Of a stretch of 64,000 nt of DNA, positions 16,278-25,233 are shown piece by piece. How positions within the stretch are numbered: position 1 is the stretch's first letter; each line of letters begins with the position of its first letter. A program made the translations under genes and the position numbers. Source of the stretch: Ralstonia sp. UBA689 (GTDB taxonomy: Bacteria > Pseudomonadota > Gammaproteobacteria > Burkholderiales > Burkholderiaceae); contig NZ_DBMV01000046.1 in the NCBI RefSeq assembly GCF_002298975.1, positions 37,965 through 101,964 of the forward strand, written 5' to 3'. The notes under the pieces were generated by a model. That model did no database searches. It saw only the letters and a list, made by a program, of their open reading frames with translations, and was not told the DNA's origin.

Positions 16278-17378
16278 ATGAGGAAGACATTGTTCGCCAT
16301 GGCAGCGATGGGCTTGGCCGGCACGGCCGCCGCACAAAGCAACGTGACTTTGTACGGCAGCATCGACCAGGGCGTGGCCTATATCAACAACGTCAAGAGC
16401 GGCGCGACGAGCGGTTCTGTCATGCGCGTGGACCCGGGCACGATGCAGCCGGACCGTTTCGGCTTCCGTGGCTCGGAGGATCTGGGGCAAGGCACGCAGG
16501 CTATCTTCCAATTGGAGTCGGGCTTCCTGGGCGACACCGGCAATAGCGTGGTGGCTGGCAAGCTGTTCAACCGTGCCGCGTGGGTGGGGCTGACGAACGA
16601 GAACCTGGGCAACATTCAGCTCGGCCACCAGGCGGATTTCATGTTCGATTACCTTGGCCGCCTGAGCAACGGCTTCCAGCTCACCAACTTCTATCTGTTC
16701 CACCCGGGCAACTTCGACAACCTGGCCAACCAGTTCCAGATCGACAATGCCGTGCGCTATGTCTCGCCCATCTTCGGCGGGCTGCAACTGGGCGGCATGT
16801 ATGGTTTTGGCGAAGTGCCAGGTTCGCCGTCCAAGAGCCGCAGCTACAGCTTGGGTGCGTACTACAGCAATGGCGGTTTCCGTGCGGCGGCAGCCTACAC
16901 CGCGTCGAATGACCGCGCGCTGGACATTGCCGGCCGCCTGGGGATCACCAATACGCTGGGCACGACGCTGGTGCCGGGCGTGATGACGCCGATGAGCTCG
17001 GTCAAGTCGTTCGGTGCGGGCACGCTGTACCAGTTCAGCAGCCTGCCGGTGCAGATCAACGCCGTGTACACGCAGACGCGCATCACGCTGGGCGGTGCCA
17101 ATGCCCGTGCGCAGAACGTCGACCTGGGCACCGCATGGCACTACAGCGCGGCCAACACGCTCAACGTGGGCTACACCTTCAGCAAGTACGAGAGCGCACG
17201 CTGGAACCAGTTCAGCCTGGGTAACGTCTATGCGTTCTCCAAGCGCACGCAGGTGTATCTGCAAGGGACGTATCAGCGTGCTTCCGGTGATGCGCCGTCG
17301 GCGGCCATCAATGGGGTGGGCGTATCGGCCAACCGCAGCCAGATCGTTGTCAGCACCGGGGTGCACCACTCGTTCTAA
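16278..17378 (+). CDS. Gram-negative trimeric porin
   Basis: A 366-residue outer-membrane protein with a signal peptide (MRKTLFAMAAMGLAGTAAA) cut before QSNVTLYGSIDQGV, the standard mature start of beta-proteobacterial porins (Porin_4). The early block FGFRGSEDLGQGTQAIFQLE is typical. The chain ends in aromatic Phe, the C-terminal signal for outer-membrane assembly. GGAGG precedes the ATG. It probably lets the aromatic substrate or other small solutes cross the outer membrane; position and the shared operator-like box suggest induction with the cluster. Confidence 0.92.
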   Translation: MRKTLFAMAAMGLAGTAAAQSNVTLYGSIDQGVAYINNVKSGATSGSVMRVDPGTMQPDRFGFRGSEDLGQGTQAIFQLESGFLGDTGNSVVAGKLFNRAAWVGLTNENLGNIQLGHQADFMFDYLGRLSNGFQLTNFYLFHPGNFDNLANQFQIDNAVRYVSPIFGGLQLGGMYGFGEVPGSPSKSRSYSLGAYYSNGGFRAAAAYTASNDRALDIAGRLGITNTLGTTLVPGVMTPMSSVKSFGAGTLYQFSSLPVQINAVYTQTRITLGGANARAQNVDLGTAWHYSAANTLNVGYTFSKYESARWNQFSLGNVYAFSKRTQVYLQGTYQRASGDAPSAAINGVGVSANRSQIVVSTGVHHSF

Positions 17379-17394
17379 TCGTTGAGCCGAACGC

Positions 17395-17422
17395 GTGCCG
17401 CCGGGCTGAAATCCGGCGGCAC
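17395..17422. terminator. Strong hairpin between convergent porin and garR-like genes
   Basis: A perfect 10-bp stem (GTGCCGCCGG 17395-17404, CCGGCGGCAC 17413-17422) with an 8-nt loop sits between two convergent genes. There is no U-tract on either side, but the location fits a shared bidirectional transcription stop. Confidence 0.6.
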
Positions 17423-17478
17423 TGCGTCGGCTTTAAGGTAGGTCCCATGCGGGCCGCACTGCGTCGATCGACGTGCGG

Positions 17479-18357
17479 TCAGGCGATCGTGTGATCTGCC
17501 ATCAGTTCCAGCGCGCGGACCATGGCCGAGTGGTCCCAGGCCTTGCCGCCGTTGGCGGCGCATGCATTGAAGAGTTGCTGCGCGCTCGCGGTGTTCGGCA
17601 GAGCGATGCCCAGCTTGCGGGCGCCGTCCAGCGCCAGGTTCAGGTCTTTCTGATGCAGTTCGATGCGAAAGCCGGGATCGAACGTGCGCTTGATCATGCG
17701 CTCGCCGTGCACTTCCAGAATGCGCGATGAGGCAAAGCCGCCCATCAGCGCTTCGCGCACGCGCGCCGGATCTGCGCCGGCCTTGGAGGCGAACAGCAGT
17801 GCTTCGCCAACCGCCTCGATGGTCAGCGCCACAATGATCTGGTTGGCCACTTTGCAGGTCTGCCCGGCGCCGGATTTACCCACGAGGGTGACGTTCTTGC
17901 CCATGAGCGCAAACAGCGGCTTGGCGCGCTCGAAGGCGGCTTCCCTACCGCCGACCATGATCGTGAGCGTCGCGTCACGCGCGCCGATTTCACCGCCGGA
18001 CACAGGGGCGTCGAGGTAATCCGCACCGAGCGTTTCGACGCGCTTGGCAAACGCCTGCGTTTCGATGGGGGAAATCGAACTCATGTCGATGAAGAGCTTG
18101 CCGGCAGACAGCCCCCGAGCGACGCCATCCTCACCGAACAGGACGTCGGCCACGTCCGCTGTGTCCGGCACCATGGCGATGATGATGTCGGCCGCCTGCG
18201 CGACGGCGGCGGAGTTGGCGACAACCGTGGCATGTGCACGTAGATCGTCGGGTACGGAGTGCTTGCCGCTGACGACGAGTGTGTGACTGCCCTTGAGCAG
18301 GTTGCGAGCCATGTGGGTACCCATGATGCCCAGGCCGATGAAACCGATGGTTGCCAT
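17479..18357 (-). CDS. garR: 2-hydroxy-3-oxopropionate (tartronate semialdehyde) reductase-like dehydrogenase
   Basis: A 292-residue beta-hydroxyacid dehydrogenase. The N-terminal cofactor motif is GFIGLGIMG, then DAPVSGGEIGA for substrate binding, and the catalytic lysine lies in GKSGAGQTCKVANQ. The family reduces tartronate semialdehyde to D-glycerate in glyoxylate and glucarate metabolism; 3-hydroxyisobutyrate dehydrogenase is the main alternative. The usual partners gcl and hyi are absent here, so the substrate is less certain. The ATG at 18357 is chosen because the Rossmann motif starts three residues later. Confidence 0.85.
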   Translation of the reverse strand: MATIGFIGLGIMGTHMARNLLKGSHTLVVSGKHSVPDDLRAHATVVANSAAVAQAADIIIAMVPDTADVADVLFGEDGVARGLSAGKLFIDMSSISPIETQAFAKRVETLGADYLDAPVSGGEIGARDATLTIMVGGREAAFERAKPLFALMGKNVTLVGKSGAGQTCKVANQIIVALTIEAVGEALLFASKAGADPARVREALMGGFASSRILEVHGERMIKRTFDPGFRIELHQKDLNLALDGARKLGIALPNTASAQQLFNACAANGGKAWDHSAMVRALELMADHTIA

Positions 18358-18622
18358 GATGTGTTCCCGCTTGTTCTGTGTGGAAGAAAAGAGCGTTGCC
18401 GCGCAGGCAGCGCATCTCACAAGCGTAGGCCAGATCGCACGGCGCAGCATTGTGCGGGCGCTGCACCTGTACATGCGGTGCGTTGTGCCCATCCAGAAGC
18501 GTGGGCTGGGAATAGACCCCGAGAACCGTCATTGCTCGCGCAATGGTTTTGCGCAGCCCTTACATAAGCTGAACACGAGCCGATAACACAGCTATCGGGG
18601 CACGGCAGAGATGGGAGGGAAT

Positions 18623-18745
18623 ATGTCCACCACAGCAGCCAACTGGATCGTCATCCTGATATGTGCGTACATGGAGTACAGCACCTGGCGCGGCATGAGC
18701 GTCTACCGCCGCACGGTCGACTATGGCAACGTGGTCTGGTGCTGA
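18623..18745 (+). CDS. Small 40-residue protein, possibly membrane-associated
   Basis: A 40-codon frame starts at an ATG with GGGAGG a few bases upstream and reads MSTTAANWIVILICAYMEYS, then TWRGMSVYRRTVDYGNVVWC. Residues 7-17 are hydrophobic, and the second half is basic and aromatic. I do not recognise the family. The TGA at 18743-18745 abuts the 3' end of the convergent DUF985 gene. A CCGATA...TATCGG inverted repeat about 30 bp upstream may be regulatory. The good ribosome binding site and non-repetitive sequence argue that it is real. Confidence 0.5.
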   Translation: MSTTAANWIVILICAYMEYSTWRGMSVYRRTVDYGNVVWC

Positions 18746-19264
18746 CTAGCGCACCGCAGGCTTGGCCAACAACCTCCGGATCAGATCATCATGTGCCGAA
18801 TGACTCTCCAACAGCACACGGCTTTCCGCCAGTTCGAATTCACTGAACTCGAAGCCCGGCGAGACCGTGCAGCCCACCAGCACATAACCGTGCACTCCCG
18901 CCACGCGTTCAGCCGCAAACCAGCGGCCCGCCGGCACCACCGCCTGGTACACCGCCATCTCGTCCTCGGCCGCATGGCCCAGGCGATGCGTGCGCACCGT
19001 ACCGTTGCCTTCCAGTACATGCACGTCTAACGGATCGCCTGTATGGAAATGCCAGAGCTCATCCGACTGGATCCGATGCCAGGCGGAATATGCATCATCC
19101 GCCAGCAGGTAGTAGATGGCGGTGGCAGCCGCGCGTTCGACGGGCGGGATGCCGCGCTGGACGCGTTCCTGGCTGCGATAGGTCTCGCGGTAGAAGCCGC
19201 CTTCCGGATGCGGTTCGAGACCGAGGCGGTCGATCAGGCGCTGGGCAGCGGGTGCGATCGGCAT
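18746..19264 (-). CDS. DUF985 cupin-fold protein
   Basis: A 172-residue protein of the DUF985 cupin family. The diagnostic blocks are LGLEPHPEGGFYRETYRS (about residues 15-32), AIYYLLADDAYSAWHRI (about 49-65), the cupin segment ELWHFHTGDPLDVHVLE, and VLVGCTVSPGFEFSEFEL towards the end. Family members are annotated as cupins without a settled reaction. GAGGGAGG lies just upstream of the ATG. The gene is 17 bp downstream of the stop of the membrane protein at 19282, so the two probably form one minus-strand transcript. Confidence 0.88.
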   Translation of the reverse strand: MPIAPAAQRLIDRLGLEPHPEGGFYRETYRSQERVQRGIPPVERAAATAIYYLLADDAYSAWHRIQSDELWHFHTGDPLDVHVLEGNGTVRTHRLGHAAEDEMAVYQAVVPAGRWFAAERVAGVHGYVLVGCTVSPGFEFSEFELAESRVLLESHSAHDDLIRRLLAKPAVR

Positions 19265-19281
19265 GACGAGCCTCCCTCGAC

Positions 19282-20487
19282 TCAGTTCTGCTGACGGCGG
19301 AACGGAAAGCGTTGCTGGTTCAGGAAGCCGTCAGGCATGTAGTCGCCCACCACGCCATATTTTTCCGGAAAGGCCTTCTTCGATTTCACCGCTGTACCGA
19401 ACAGGTAGTCGATGAAGGCGAAGTGCGCGGCGTAGTTCTTGTCGATCGCCTCGTCTTCCGACGAGTGGTGCCAGTGGTGGAAATCGGGCGTCACGAAGAT
19501 GTACTTCAGCGGCCCCCACGGCAGGTGCACGTTGGCATGATTGAACACCGCCTGGAAGCCCACGATGATGATGTAGACATCCACCACCGATTTGTCGAAA
19601 CCCAGCACGAAGAGCGGCCCCAGCACGGCCACGCGCGTGACGATCAACTCCAGGATGTGCTGGCGCGAGCCGGCCAGCCAGTCCATGGTCTTGACGCTGT
19701 GGTGCACGGCATGGAAGCGCCACAGGAAGGGCACCTCGTGGTACGCGCGGTGCGCGCCGTACTCCATCAGGTCGGCCACCAGCATGCACAGCAGCAGTTG
19801 CGGGATGAACCAGATGCGCTGCACGGCTTCTTGGAAGTCAGCATGCACCATCCACCCGAACACGCGGTGGACCAGGAAGTTGACCACCAGCAGCACCAGC
19901 CCCACGATGAAATGGTTAACGGCAAAGTGCACCATGTCAGTCTGCCATTCGGCACGGAACACCGGTTGCTTCTTGTAGAGCGGGAATAGCTTCTCAAGCA
20001 GCACGAAAATCGCGGTGGAGCCGAGCAGGTCGAGAATGAACCAGTCCATGCCGATATACGGCGTATGGTCCGGAAAATCCCCCACCGGCACGCGCGAGCC
20101 GCCCAGCGCCACCGCCACCACCACGAACAGAAACGCCAGGCCATTGAGGCGCCGCCGGTTATCCAGCACGATATTCGCGAGCGACAGGCCGCCCGAAATC
20201 AGCAGTGAGAAAAACAGGATCTGCCGTATTACATCAACGGAGTACGCGCGTCGCAATTCGGGCGTCGTCAGGTACTGCGGAAAATGGAATGCCAGCACAC
20301 CCAACAGGCACAGGAAGCCCAGCACCAGCGCCAGGATCGTCCCGATCATGCCGCGGCCGCAGACCAGGCCGCCGCTTGATTGGAGCAGCGTATTGGCATC
20401 ACGGATCGTCGCGTCGGCCACGCGGACGATGGCAGGGTGGTGTTCCTCTTCAGGCGAAGGTGCTGAAGGCTTTTGAGAGACATCCAT
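19282..20487 (-). CDS. Fatty-acid hydroxylase / sterol desaturase superfamily membrane protein
   Basis: A 401-residue polytopic membrane protein with the diiron histidine boxes of the fatty-acid hydroxylase superfamily: HRAYH, HAVHH and HHWHH, separated by hydrophobic helices. The first 170 residues hold additional transmembrane segments. Members hydroxylate or desaturate lipids, sterols or carotenoids; bacterial substrates are mostly unknown. It is the first gene of a two-gene minus-strand unit with the DUF985 protein. Nothing in the neighbourhood fixes the substrate. Confidence 0.88.
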   Translation of the reverse strand: MDVSQKPSAPSPEEEHHPAIVRVADATIRDANTLLQSSGGLVCGRGMIGTILALVLGFLCLLGVLAFHFPQYLTTPELRRAYSVDVIRQILFFSLLISGGLSLANIVLDNRRRLNGLAFLFVVVAVALGGSRVPVGDFPDHTPYIGMDWFILDLLGSTAIFVLLEKLFPLYKKQPVFRAEWQTDMVHFAVNHFIVGLVLLVVNFLVHRVFGWMVHADFQEAVQRIWFIPQLLLCMLVADLMEYGAHRAYHEVPFLWRFHAVHHSVKTMDWLAGSRQHILELIVTRVAVLGPLFVLGFDKSVVDVYIIIVGFQAVFNHANVHLPWGPLKYIFVTPDFHHWHHSSEDEAIDKNYAAHFAFIDYLFGTAVKSKKAFPEKYGVVGDYMPDGFLNQQRFPFRRQQN

Positions 20488-20697
20488 GGATCTGGCTCGC
20501 TGTATTGTTTTATTTTGTTAATAAACAATGTGCCCCGCACCGGAGCCCCGTTCAGCTTGGATACAGCTTGCTGTAGCGGTTTTTCGTAGGGTCAGGGCCC
20601 TGGATCATATACCGGTGTGCGATAAAAATCGCCCCGGTTCTCTTTCGCCTGGCTCCTGACCGATTCCCGGAATCGAGGTGTGCGTTAGGAGCGCCAG

Positions 20698-21349
20698 ATG
20701 GCAAAAGTCAAACTGACCAAAACCGTTATTGATGCTGCCCAAGCACGAGAGCGCGATGTCGAACTACGGGACACGATGGTTCCCGGGTTTATGTGCAAGA
20801 AAACCCGAAGGATCGTAAGGTGTTCATGCTCCAATATCGCCCGAACTTGGGCGTGTTCCGTAAGCCAGCGATCGGGCAGTTCGGCGAGCTGACTGTCGAG
20901 CAGGCGCGGTCTCTGGCGCAGGACTGGCTGGCTGAAGTTCGCCGCGGTGGTGATCCTGGACACGACAAGGTGGAGGCCCGCAAAGCGCCGATAGTTAAAG
21001 AGTTATGCGGCAGGTTCATGAGGGATCTTCCAAGCGGCATAACAAGCCAAGCACACAAGCCGGTTACCAGCACCGTATTGATAACTTCATCCCGCCCGCA
21101 TTTGGTGGCAAGAAGGTTGCTGAAGTTACGCGCCCAGACATCAACGCGTTGATGAGGTGGACGGAGATGCCCCCCATTCAGGCCAATCGGGCCTTGGGTT
21201 GCATCCGCGAGACATTCAACATGGCTGAGCTGTGGGGCTACCGTTCTGGCTTGACGAAGACCAGCGCGGTGGCCGTGCGCTCTGTCCTCAGACACGGGCT
21301 CGGTCATCCTAGGATCAGACAAACGGCACGGACTGGTCTGGGCGCCTGA
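20698..21349 (+). pseudogene. Decayed tyrosine-recombinase integrase (DUF4102/phage type), N-terminal remnant
   Basis: Translation starts MAKVKLTKTVIDAAQARERD, the arm-binding DUF4102 domain of island integrases. It shifts frame near 20800 (continuing as KDRKVFMLQYRPNLGVFRK and LTVEQARSLAQDWLAEVRRG) and again near 21025 (continuing as HNKPSTQAGYQHRIDNFIPP and ANRALGCIRETFNMAELWGY). The catalytic domain with the R-H-R-Y residues is missing after about 21300. It is a broken integrase at the left edge of the T6SS region, which points to past insertion of an island here. Confidence 0.85.
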
Positions 21350-21686
21350 ACAGCGTTCAAACTTTACCTCGCTAGTCGGATTGGAAGATACAAGGTGCCA
21401 GCGCGTATCTCGGCTTCGAACGGCGCGTGGTTTTGGTGGACTGCCTTCCAATATGTCGAGACGGGATGCGGATCTCGGTAGTGGATCGAGGGCCTTCGTT
21501 CGCCGTGCTTGAGCGGCACAGGTCGCGCCAGAGGGGGCGACGTCAGGCCACTCATCGCATCCATCAGAATCGATGGCGTCTACGCCTGTAGTTACCGCAA
21601 CAAGTACGGTAACTGTGTATCCGCCCGAGAGCCTGCGGGCAAGAACACTGCATACACGAACAACGATCATTTTCCGGTCAGGAAAT
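21350..21686. other. Gap between integrase remnant and tssL
   Basis: No frame has a recognisable domain or start. A 66-codon minus-strand frame (21364-21564) and an 87-codon plus-strand frame (21509-21772) exist without ribosome binding sites or conserved motifs. The inverted repeat GTTACCG...CGGTAAC at 21591-21613 is the only clear symmetric element. The stretch probably contains eroded island DNA. Confidence 0.45.
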
Positions 21687-23033
21687 TCATGCTGCAGCAG
21701 CTTGCTGCGATTGGGAGGTCTGCCGGCCAAGGGCCGGCGATTCAATGCCTCGTGACTTGGTCCAGATCGTAATTTCCACGCGGCGGTTTCTCGACCGGCC
21801 ATATGCGGTCATGTTGCTAGCAATGGGGTCCGCATCACCCTTGCCCTTGGTGGATAAGCGATTGGGTGAAACGCCCGCAGCCTGCAGAATTCTTCCGGTC
21901 TGCGTCGCCCGTTGTTCGGAAAGCGCCTGATTCATGGCAGCGCCGGTGTTCAGCGTGGTTGTGCCATCGGCATAACCCGTCACCTCGACTGCACCCGTGG
22001 TCTGTACCAATTCACGGCCGATCTTCGCAAGAATGGGGCCAGCCCACGGATTGACCGTGCTGGCGCCCGACTGGAACACATCATTGCAGCGAAGTCTGAT
22101 GACTTCGCCCAGCGTGTCAGCCTCCATGGACACGGTGCCAGCGGCCAGTTCATTGGAAAGCGCCGTCCGCATCTGCTGCGCAACCTCACCGAAGTCCGCT
22201 CTCTGAGGTTGCGCTTGGGCGACGGTATTTGTAGCCGACAGGCTGTGCCAACGCCAGACGGCTCCAACGGCGAGCGCAGTCAGTACGGCACCGAACATCA
22301 TCAAGGCAATGCGCCGCAGTCTCCGACGATCTATTGCCAAGTCGACAAGCAGTGACACCTGAAGCGGCGCAGCGGCGCCCATCCTGTCGGACCGCCAGTG
22401 TTTCGCGCTTGAGGGGTTGTTTGCAGTGATGCGTATTGCTAGCGAAGCTCGTGGGAGCGCATTCGATTGCGCCGCATCGCCATCTTGGATAGCGACGTCT
22501 AGCGCCTGTTGTACTTGCTCCATTTTTCGCTGGCCATCTGGCTCGAAGCGATAGCGCCCTCTGAAACCCAGTTTCAGGATGGCATCAATCAGCGCAAGAA
22601 AATCCCCGTGTTGGTTTGGTGAGGCAATTTCCCGCTCCAATAACCGATAAACCCTGTCGGCGCCCTGGCGATCGCCGTGTAATGTCAAGCACAGACCTTG
22701 CGTGATCCACTCGTTTCCGCGGCCATCGTTTCGGCCCCAAGCGGTGCGCATCGCTGCCTCGTCTAGCGCGGCACACAGGCAATAGCTCGCGTTGCGCACA
22801 GTCTCCCGGGGTACGCCTGACGCGACACACGATTGCTGGAATTTGCGAACCGCGTTGACGAGCATCGCGCGTCGCGCCTCGACACCGTTGGTATCGAGGT
22901 GCTCAGGCGTATGGGCCAGCGCGCGCAGCAAGGGCTGGGCTAGCGCAAGCAGGGAATTGTCGCCGGGATGGGATGCCACGATGTCCTGCACCTGATCTCG
23001 CATGACATTGCCACGCTGATCTGCCGCTCTCAT
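21687..23033 (-). CDS. tssL: T6SS protein TssL (IcmH/DotU family) with C-terminal OmpA domain, copy 1
   Basis: A 448-residue inner-membrane T6SS component. The DotU domain covers about residues 15-190 (PLLRALAHTPEHL, ASYCLCAALDEAAMRTAWG, LKLGFRGRYRFE). One transmembrane helix follows at about 220-245, and an OmpA-type peptidoglycan-binding domain at about 310-435 ends in ALSEQRATQTGRILQAAGV and GRSRNRRVEI. In the membrane complex TssL pairs with TssM and TssJ. It is the last gene of the minus arm; its ATG overlaps the tssA stop (ATGA), which fixes the start. A second full-length paralogue is encoded at 45231. Confidence 0.9.
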   Translation of the reverse strand: MRAADQRGNVMRDQVQDIVASHPGDNSLLALAQPLLRALAHTPEHLDTNGVEARRAMLVNAVRKFQQSCVASGVPRETVRNASYCLCAALDEAAMRTAWGRNDGRGNEWITQGLCLTLHGDRQGADRVYRLLEREIASPNQHGDFLALIDAILKLGFRGRYRFEPDGQRKMEQVQQALDVAIQDGDAAQSNALPRASLAIRITANNPSSAKHWRSDRMGAAAPLQVSLLVDLAIDRRRLRRIALMMFGAVLTALAVGAVWRWHSLSATNTVAQAQPQRADFGEVAQQMRTALSNELAAGTVSMEADTLGEVIRLRCNDVFQSGASTVNPWAGPILAKIGRELVQTTGAVEVTGYADGTTTLNTGAAMNQALSEQRATQTGRILQAAGVSPNRLSTKGKGDADPIASNMTAYGRSRNRRVEITIWTKSRGIESPALGRQTSQSQQAAAA

Positions 23034-24145
23034 GAATCTTCGCTGGCTGCGCTTTCCCACTGCGCGAGCAACTCCGCGGGAATGGCTTGAATGATCTCCG
23101 CATAGCGTTTGCCAACAAACTGCTCGGCGCGCTGCAGCAGCACGGGAATTGGGCTGCTTGGCTCATGGCGTTCAAACCATAGGCGGGCCTGGCGGATTTG
23201 TGCAACAGCGTCTTCTCGCTCGCCCGCCCCTTGATGAGCCGGGCCAAAGGCTGGCTCGGCAGGGCCGTGATAGGGGCTGGATTCTTCGCGTTGTGCGGTG
23301 TGTTGCGCGGGTTTGCCATCATCTGCATGCCCGGAGGCGCCCGCTGCGTGATGTTCCGCCACCGTGTGCAAGGTTGGTGCGTCGGCGCATGCCAGCCTGG
23401 ATAGCAGCCTCTCCATCGGCGACAAGTCTGGGCAGTAGGCGTACAGATGTTCTGTGCACCAGGCTTGGATTTCCGCCAGGCTGTGCCGTGCCTCGTCAAA
23501 CCCCGCCATGTTTGCCGGTTGCTGGACGCGCAAATCCGCCAGTTGCCGATTGACCGATTCCGGCGCCAGTGCATCGCTCGGGCGCGGATGCGCGAAGGCT
23601 CGCTCGACGTCGCGCACTTGCAGGCGTGTGGCCATCGCTTTGGCAAGCACAATTTCGCGCACGTCGCCCAGCAGGCCTTCTGCGTCGGTCAGTGCCTGAA
23701 GTGCGTTCATGCGGATCTCGAGCGCACCATCGGGATCGTCATCGGCGCCAAGCTGGGGATGGATCTCCTTGGGAAACGCTGCCAGCCAGGCGGCCAACAG
23801 ATGGGTGCCCTCAGCCAAGCCCGTGGCACCGGCCAGTCGTGTGCGGCATCGCGCAAACAGGATTGCCAGTCGTACATCCTTGCTGCGCATCATGAGCCGA
23901 CGGCAGTCCCGATCAATGTCGCTCCAGTTGACGGGGTCCGGTGTTCCCACGAAGTTGCCATATTGCGCTTCGGCCTTGGGCGCGACGCGGGCGAAGAGCA
24001 CCACGAACTCCGGGTCGTACTCGAGGTCGGGGCCACACGGCGCGTCGGCATCGATGGGCGCCACCCAATCATGGCCCGCCGGTTCCTTGGCGGCGTTGCC
24101 CGAACGCGATGGTTTGGATTGGGTGTGTTTCTTCGGTTGACTCAT
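23030..24145 (-). CDS. tssA: T6SS protein TssA
   Basis: A 371-residue TssA, the cap or priming protein that coordinates baseplate docking and sheath polymerisation. The N-terminal ImpA domain shows WVAPIDADAPCGPDLEYDPE at about residues 25-44, then DIDRDCRRLMMRSKDVRLAI and GLAEGTHLLAAWLAAFPKEI. The C-terminal end (ARLWFERHEPSSPIPVLLQR then KRYAEIIQAI) is also typical. ATGA overlaps at both ends (with tssG and tssL) fix start and stop. Confidence 0.92.
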   Translation of the reverse strand: MSQPKKHTQSKPSRSGNAAKEPAGHDWVAPIDADAPCGPDLEYDPEFVVLFARVAPKAEAQYGNFVGTPDPVNWSDIDRDCRRLMMRSKDVRLAILFARCRTRLAGATGLAEGTHLLAAWLAAFPKEIHPQLGADDDPDGALEIRMNALQALTDAEGLLGDVREIVLAKAMATRLQVRDVERAFAHPRPSDALAPESVNRQLADLRVQQPANMAGFDEARHSLAEIQAWCTEHLYAYCPDLSPMERLLSRLACADAPTLHTVAEHHAAGASGHADDGKPAQHTAQREESSPYHGPAEPAFGPAHQGAGEREDAVAQIRQARLWFERHEPSSPIPVLLQRAEQFVGKRYAEIIQAIPAELLAQWESAASEDS

Positions 24146-25233
24146 AGTTGGATCGCTTGAGCGGTTTGTGCAGCAGGCGGGGGATTGGCGTGGGCGAACG
24201 ACTGTGCGTAGTGCTCCGGTATGAATCGCATGCCGGTGATGGGTTCGCCAGACGGCATATGACCAAGCCAGCTTGACCAGCCAAGCTGCTGCGGGCCACC
24301 GATGACCGCTGGTGGTGCGCGATGCGGCTTGATGTGCAACTCCAATTCCCACTCGAATTCGTAGCCGATGAACGCCCGCACCCACTCGACCAGGCGCGGC
24401 AGGTCAACTCCTTGCGGGGTGAAGCGCAAGTACGCTTCGATATCGAGCGGGCCGATGACAATGCGGAACTTGTGCTGCCGGTCGGGGACCATTTCGCCAA
24501 GCATGAAGCCTTCGCCAAGTACGGATGTCGATCCCGGACTGCCCAGATGACTCTGCTCGGTAGGGCCGATGGCAATCCAATGAAAGACCGTCTCCTCAAT
24601 CGCGACCGGCACCCCGAAATACTGCATGAGGGTCGCGCGCAGGCCATCGGGATTGCGTGACTCACGCACCAGGTGTGCGCTCGCGGCAAGACGTGGGTGA
24701 GCGGGCAGGGGGCTCGCGGCGATCTCATCAGGATCCTGTCCAGTGAGGCTCGCGATATAGAACGAGAACCGCTCCTCCTGAGGCCTGTCCAGGCTGGCGG
24801 TCGCTTGCGCAGAGGCCCATGCGCGATAGAGCAGCGTGAGATATCGGTGATGAAAGATGTCCAGGAAATCCACCAGCGTCGAGTCGCGCCGGCTTTGCTG
24901 GCGGTCTCGGGCAATTTCCGTGACGTGAATGGGTAGCGGTCCGTTGGGGCCGAGCGTGCCCAGCCCAAACAGTTGCACGCGCAGGTTGCCGCCATCGAGG
25001 CTTGCACTGGCGATCTCGCGGGGAGCGAAGGCTAGGCTCGGCTGCTGCCCCAGCCGGAATGGCTCGGCCAATGGCCGCCGGGCCCTGCCAATGGGGTCCT
25101 TGGTGCTGCATGCGTCGATGCGGCGCAGCAGCATCAGGAATCCGTGGCGCCAGGGTTCGGCCTGCAACTGCTCGAGCAGCTCGGGGCGTAGTGAAATCCG
25201 CCCATCCACTGCGGGAAGCGTCTCGCGTTTCAT
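24142..25233 (-). CDS. tssG: T6SS baseplate protein TssG
   Basis: A 363-residue baseplate wedge protein that forms a TssE-TssF2-TssG complex. Diagnostic stretches are EPWRHGFLMLLRRIDA (about residue 30), FGLGTLGPNGPLPIHVTEIA (about 90-110) and DIFHHRYLTLLYRAW. The start is placed at the ATG forming TGATG with the tssF stop (1-bp overlap), and the stop overlaps tssA. A longer open frame upstream is an extension into tssF. Confidence 0.92.
   Translation of the reverse strand: MKRETLPAVDGRISLRPELLEQLQAEPWRHGFLMLLRRIDACSTKDPIGRARRPLAEPFRLGQQPSLAFAPREIASASLDGGNLRVQLFGLGTLGPNGPLPIHVTEIARDRQQSRRDSTLVDFLDIFHHRYLTLLYRAWASAQATASLDRPQEERFSFYIASLTGQDPDEIAASPLPAHPRLAASAHLVRESRNPDGLRATLMQYFGVPVAIEETVFHWIAIGPTEQSHLGSPGSTSVLGEGFMLGEMVPDRQHKFRIVIGPLDIEAYLRFTPQGVDLPRLVEWVRAFIGYEFEWELELHIKPHRAPPAVIGGPQQLGWSSWLGHMPSGEPITGMRFIPEHYAQSFAHANPPPAAQTAQAIQL

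Noticed and set aside
20488..20697. tRNA or attachment site next to the integrase remnant
   Set aside because: No cloverleaf or CCA-ending tRNA 3' part is visible, and no matching direct repeat was found by eye at the other end of the region.
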